Assembly (NCBI GenBank): GCA_009704345.1
Contig: WLEH01000029.1
Location: 1 to 8,613, forward strand
Length of the DNA: 8,613 nt
Direction: 5' to 3'
DNA from: Actinomycetota bacterium
GTDB lineage: Bacteria > Actinomycetota > Actinomycetes > S36-B12 > UBA5976
The position numbers and the translations under genes were made by a program. The notes beneath the pieces were generated by a model, which worked only from the letters and a program-made list of their open reading frames with translations, was not told the origin of the DNA and did not search any database. Shown in pieces: positions 5,643-8,613 of the stretch; position 1 is the stretch's first letter, and each line of letters starts with the position of its first letter.

Positions 5643-6380
5643 ATGCAACGCCCAGACTATTTAACAGCCGAAAATCCAAACTTAACTGTTCGGTTGGACC
5701 ACTACGAGATACAGAACGTACTTGTGGCATTTATTCGAATGGCGATTGATCGGATTAATTTTCGATTTAGCACCAATGATCTTTACTTCTATCGATTACT
5801 TGGTACTGGAAATGGGCAGACTTTTACCACTAAAGATGCTGATGTTCGCCGTTGGGTAATTTTGACAGTATGGCCAAATATGGCCGCTGCTAATAATTTC
5901 AATTCACATAAAATAACGCTGCGATGGCGCAAGAATGCAGCGGCAGTAGGAACTTTGTTTTTAGCACCTATTTCCAGTAAAGGGACATGGCGCAAACGGC
6001 AACCTTTCGGTGATCCGACCCCGCGCCGCTGGGATGGGCCAGTGTTGTCAATTACTCGTGCTCGAATCAAGGCTCGATTGTGGCGAAAATTTCAAGCCGA
6101 AGTTCCGCCAGTGTCGAAATCCCTTCATGCGTCCGCTGGTTTGCTGACAGCGTTTGGAATTGGCGAGGCTCCCATTGGCCTGCAGGGAACTGTGAGTATC
6201 TGGCACTCCAATAAGGCGCTGACTGAGTTTGCCCAGCGAAAACACGAACATCGTGAGGTGATCAGCAAAACTCATGAACTGGATTGGTACCGCGAAGAAC
6301 TATTTGCGCGGTTTGCGGTAATTGCTGTCGAAGGCTCGCTCAATGGCGTAGCCTTAGCCGCCGTGATCCCAGTTGAGTAG
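5643..6380 (+). CDS. CrtA-like carotenoid monooxygenase (spheroidene monooxygenase family)
   Basis: A 245-residue cytoplasmic protein matching the spheroidene monooxygenase family along its length. Signature segments: FYRLLGTGNGQTF (49-61), a WVILTVWP strand (71-78), GTWRKRQPF (114-122), GPVLSITRARIKA (132-144), VPPVSKSLHASAGLLTAFGIGEAPIG (154-179, the most diagnostic stretch), QGTVSIWHSNKALTEFA (181-197), EHREVI (202-207) and WYREELFARFAV (215-226). CrtA of purple bacteria is a haem-containing oxygenase that introduces a keto group at C-2 of acyclic carotenoids with a C-1 hydroxy or methoxy end. The product here is unknown, but the CruF gene 5 nt downstream supplies just such a C-1 hydroxyl. 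It is the first gene of the operon, with a leaderless-type promoter under a palindromic site. The family call is firm and the exact reaction is inferred. Confidence 0.88.
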   Translation: MQRPDYLTAENPNLTVRLDHYEIQNVLVAFIRMAIDRINFRFSTNDLYFYRLLGTGNGQTFTTKDADVRRWVILTVWPNMAAANNFNSHKITLRWRKNAAAVGTLFLAPISSKGTWRKRQPFGDPTPRRWDGPVLSITRARIKARLWRKFQAEVPPVSKSLHASAGLLTAFGIGEAPIGLQGTVSIWHSNKALTEFAQRKHEHREVISKTHELDWYREELFARFAVIAVEGSLNGVALAAVIPVE

Positions 6381-6385
6381 GAAAC

Positions 6386-7180
6386 ATGAGCGAGCGGCTA
6401 TACACCGGACGATGGAACGATGCCAACAAGCCATCACCGTTGCGAGTTGTGCCGTGGTTAGTGTTTTTAGTAGCAATTGGCTTAATGATTACTTGGGTAT
6501 TGCTTTCAGGTGAGGCGCGTCATCCGTTCACGATAGGAATTGTGGCGACAACTGCAACTGCAGTTTTCTTATGGTCTGTTGGGGCCAATGGTCCAATCTG
6601 GACTATTACTTCATTTTTAATCGTATTGGTCTTCACCTACTTGTTAGAACTTGTTGGGGTTTCAACCGGGATTCCTTTTGGTGAATATGAATATGCAACC
6701 ACGCTAGGCGTTCAGGTTGCGAGCGTTCCCTTGATCGTGCCCATTGCCTGGTATTCCATGGCGATTCCAACTTTGATGCTTGCAAGATCATTATCGCAGC
6801 GACCTTTAATAGTTTTATTTTTTGCCACAATCGGTTTAACCGCTTGGGACTTCTTGCTAGATCCGTGGATGGTTGGTGAAGGACATTGGACCTGGGTAAA
6901 TCCAGAACCATCATTACCAGGGCTTGACGGCATTCCGATTACCAACTTTATTGGTTGGATTATCAGTACCTTTTTACTATTCGCTATTTTGGATCGACTA
7001 CCTCGCCGAAAGTACCGACCACTGGCGCTGCCGCTATTTATTTATTCTTGGCAATGGCTCGGTGGTGCGTTATCGAATTTAGTGTTTTTAGGTGAACCTG
7101 TCGTGGCACTGTATGTCTTTGTGGGAATGTCACTGCTAGCTGCCCCTGCTATTTTCACCCAGTACGTCCGCTTCCGATAA
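6386..7180 (+). CDS. cruF: CruF-type carotenoid 1'-hydratase (DUF422 carotenoid biosynthesis membrane protein)
   Basis: A 264-residue membrane protein with about seven helices (near 22-40, 48-64, 72-92, 110-133, 140-157, 185-202 and 236-257). Diagnostic segments of the CruF/bisanhydrobacterioruberin-hydratase family are LELVGVSTGIPFGEYEY (87-103), PIAWYSMAIPT (119-129), AWDFLLDPWMVGEGHWTW (153-170) and GIPITNFIGW (182-191). The acidic residues E88, E100, D155, D159 and E165 are candidates for the active site. Family members add water across the terminal double bond of a psi end group, giving the C-1 hydroxyl found in myxol, bacterioruberin and similar pigments. The ATG lies 5 nt after the upstream stop, and AGGA overlapping that stop is its Shine-Dalgarno, so translation of the two is probably linked. 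Confidence 0.93.
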   Translation: MSERLYTGRWNDANKPSPLRVVPWLVFLVAIGLMITWVLLSGEARHPFTIGIVATTATAVFLWSVGANGPIWTITSFLIVLVFTYLLELVGVSTGIPFGEYEYATTLGVQVASVPLIVPIAWYSMAIPTLMLARSLSQRPLIVLFFATIGLTAWDFLLDPWMVGEGHWTWVNPEPSLPGLDGIPITNFIGWIISTFLLFAILDRLPRRKYRPLALPLFIYSWQWLGGALSNLVFLGEPVVALYVFVGMSLLAAPAIFTQYVRFR

Positions 7181-7192
7181 CTAACTACTATC

Positions 7193-8341
7193 GTGGGCGG
7201 CGTGAGTCGGCTTATTGCATCTATTGCCCACCGAATTGTGGTGATTGGTTCCACCCTTGCTGTCTTAGGCGCCATTCATAGCTTAATTAACTTAAAGCTA
7301 ATTCGACGACCAATGTCAGCTGGCCCTGTTCAGGAAAAAGTAAGTGTGTTGCTGCCAGTATTGAATGAAGCTGATCGAATTGCGCCCACCTTGCAGTCAT
7401 TGTTAGCCCAAGAGAGCCTTGTTGATTTAGAGCTCATCATTCGCGATGATGGTTCAACAGATCAAACCGTGGAATTGATAAATCATTTAACTCGAAATGC
7501 AAAGTTTCAAGTCAATGTCATTACCAATGACGCACCAGCTCCAACTGGATGGGTTTCTAAATCTTGGAGCTGTTACCAGATGAGTAAAGTAGCAACTGGT
7601 ACGGTCTTAGTATTTATTGATGCTGACGTAAGTTTCGCGCCCACTGCGATCGCTCAAGGTGTAATCACCATGCGTGAACATAAACTTGATTTGATTTCGC
7701 CATACCCCAAGCAAACTGCGATCACTTGGTCGGAGAGACTTATGCAACCACTGTTGCAATGGAGTTGGTTAACTTTTCTGCCGTTGCGAATTGCGGAGCG
7801 GGCCAAGAACCCGGCACTTTCTGCGGCAAATGGACAATTTATTTTGGTCGATGCTGCCAATTACCACGCTAGTGGTGGCCATAGCGCCAATCCTGCTGCC
7901 GTACTAGATGACATAGCACTGCTTCGAACAATAAAGAATTTTGGTGGCTCGGGTGTTGTAGTGGACGGCACCGAATTAGCTAAAACCCGAATGTATCGAA
8001 ATGTTTCAGAATTAACGGACGGTTATGCAAAATCTCTCTGGAGCGCAGTGGGTGGCAAGCCCCAATCGAGATTTTTAAGTGCTTTTTTGATTTTAAGTTA
8101 CGTAATTCCGCCATTAGCAGCGGTAACTAAATCGCCGTTAAGAATTCAGCGAGCAGGTGCAATTGGCTATCTTGCTGCTGTTTTGTCTAGATACCTGATT
8201 GCAAAACGAACAAAATCCAGAACGTTTCCAGATGTTATGACTCACCCGTTAGCGATTTTGGGCTATGTTGGACTTACGGAACTCTCCTGGTATCGAAAGT
8301 TACGCAATAAATTAACCTGGCGCGGAAAGAAATTACCTTGA
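7193..8341 (+). CDS. cruG: CruG-like family 2 glycosyltransferase (carotenoid 2'-O-glycosyltransferase)
   Basis: A 382-residue membrane-anchored GT2 enzyme. An N-terminal helix (14-36) is followed by the GT-A domain: VSVLLPVLNEADRI (50-63), the nucleotide-binding RDDGSTDQT (84-92), the metal-binding FIDADVSF (141-148, DxD at 143-145), SAANGQFILV (210-219), LDDIALLR (238-245, probable general base) and RMYRN (266-270). Hydrophobic segments at about 296-313, 320-336 and 350-365 re-enter the membrane. Cyanobacterial CruG puts a sugar on the 2'-hydroxyl next to the 1'-hydroxyl made by CruF, and the tandem order here is the main reason for this name; other lipid or carotenoid glycosyltransferases share the fold. 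The start is GTG 7193, 12 nt after the cruF stop; an in-frame GTG at 7202 is possible, and neither has a clear Shine-Dalgarno. The TGA stop overlaps the next gene's TTG. Confidence 0.85.
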   Translation: MGGVSRLIASIAHRIVVIGSTLAVLGAIHSLINLKLIRRPMSAGPVQEKVSVLLPVLNEADRIAPTLQSLLAQESLVDLELIIRDDGSTDQTVELINHLTRNAKFQVNVITNDAPAPTGWVSKSWSCYQMSKVATGTVLVFIDADVSFAPTAIAQGVITMREHKLDLISPYPKQTAITWSERLMQPLLQWSWLTFLPLRIAERAKNPALSAANGQFILVDAANYHASGGHSANPAAVLDDIALLRTIKNFGGSGVVVDGTELAKTRMYRNVSELTDGYAKSLWSAVGGKPQSRFLSAFLILSYVIPPLAAVTKSPLRIQRAGAIGYLAAVLSRYLIAKRTKSRTFPDVMTHPLAILGYVGLTELSWYRKLRNKLTWRGKKLP

Positions 8342-8613
8342 GCAAAATCATCGTAATTGGAGCTGGTATGGGCGGGATGTCAGCTGCTGCCCGACTGCAA
8401 GCGCTAGGCCATCAGGTAACTGTGATTGAGCGTAGTTCTACTTACGGCGGCAAGCTCGCACGCTATCAAAGAGATGGCTTTGTGTTTGATTTAGGACCCT
8501 CGCTATTTACCATTCCAAGTATTTATCGAGATTTGTTTGATCGAACTGGAAAACCCCTAGATGAAGTTATCTCGATCGTTGCACCTGAGCGGGCATTTAG
8601 ATATCAGTTTTCG
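8338..8613 (+). CDS. Phytoene desaturase-type FAD oxidoreductase (CrtI/CrtD family), N-terminal part
   Basis: The first 92 residues of a larger protein (family length about 490-520), cut by the window end with the frame still open. It begins with the dinucleotide-binding motif IVIGAGMGGMSAAARLQALGH (about 5-25), the FAD-contacting VIER (29-32), GGKLARYQRDGFVFDLGPSLFTIP (37-60), typical of CrtI-like desaturases, and a following RAFRYQF (85-91). The start is TTG 8338, not ATG: it gives the exact N-terminus expected, directly before SKIIVIGAG, and overlaps the glycosyltransferase stop as TTGA. Family members desaturate phytoene, or (CrtD) the 3,4 bond of C-1-hydroxylated carotenoids. Linkage to the CruF and CrtA-like genes makes a CrtD-type 3,4-desaturase as plausible as CrtI; the missing C-terminus and the rest of the cluster are needed to decide. 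Confidence 0.92.
   Translation, partial: MSKIIVIGAGMGGMSAAARLQALGHQVTVIERSSTYGGKLARYQRDGFVFDLGPSLFTIPSIYRDLFDRTGKPLDEVISIVAPERAFRYQFS

Noticed and set aside
5789..6275. Minus-strand frames of 93 and 75 aa in the CrtA-like gene
   Set aside because: The plus-strand product matches the CrtA family over its length; the antisense translations show nothing recognisable.
7186..7191. TACTAT as a -10 box for the CruG-like gene
   Set aside because: It ends 1 nt before the GTG start, too close for transcription to include it, and the gene lies 12 nt after cruF in an evident operon.

Overview
The window reads as a compact bacterial chromosome segment of middling GC (judged by eye, not counted) with short gaps, several 4-bp gene overlaps, TTG and GTG starts, and TANNNT boxes 6-7 nt upstream of start codons that suggest leaderless mRNAs. 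With the gene content (SIS-type amino-sugar deaminase plus NagA, non-Fe-S Rrf2 regulator, and a CrtA-like/CruF/CruG/CrtI-type carotenoid cluster) this best fits a small-genome actinobacterium such as the freshwater planktonic lineages. That assignment is inference; no rRNA or marker gene is present.

Layout. (1) 27-2767, minus strand: an Rrf2-family regulator, a TauE/TSUP anion permease, a previously unlisted 55-aa zinc-ribbon protein, and a CynX-type MFS transporter, probably one transport operon. (2) 2836-3348, plus strand: a YbaK/EbsC-family aminoacyl-tRNA deacylase, divergent from rrf2 across 68 bp that carry a 9-bp inverted repeat. (3) 3345-5527, minus strand: nagA followed by an SIS-domain glucosamine-6-phosphate deaminase-like gene (ATGA overlap), giving the two last steps of N-acetylglucosamine catabolism. 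It converges on the YbaK gene so tightly that both stop codons share one TTAA. (4) 5643-8613, plus strand: a carotenoid end-group operon, in order CrtA-like (spheroidene monooxygenase family), CruF, CruG-like glycosyltransferase, and the N-terminus of a CrtI/CrtD-type desaturase cut by the window edge.

The nagA operon and the carotenoid operon diverge from a 115-bp region holding a 14-bp LacI/cre-like palindrome nested in a longer imperfect palindrome, placed between the -35 and -10 positions of the carotenoid promoter. The most interesting content is the carotenoid operon: CruF should hydrate the C-1 end of an acyclic psi end group, the CrtA homologue could oxygenate C-2, and CruG could glycosylate the C-2 hydroxyl, which would make a glycosylated (possibly keto) carotenoid. 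This product is predicted, not shown.
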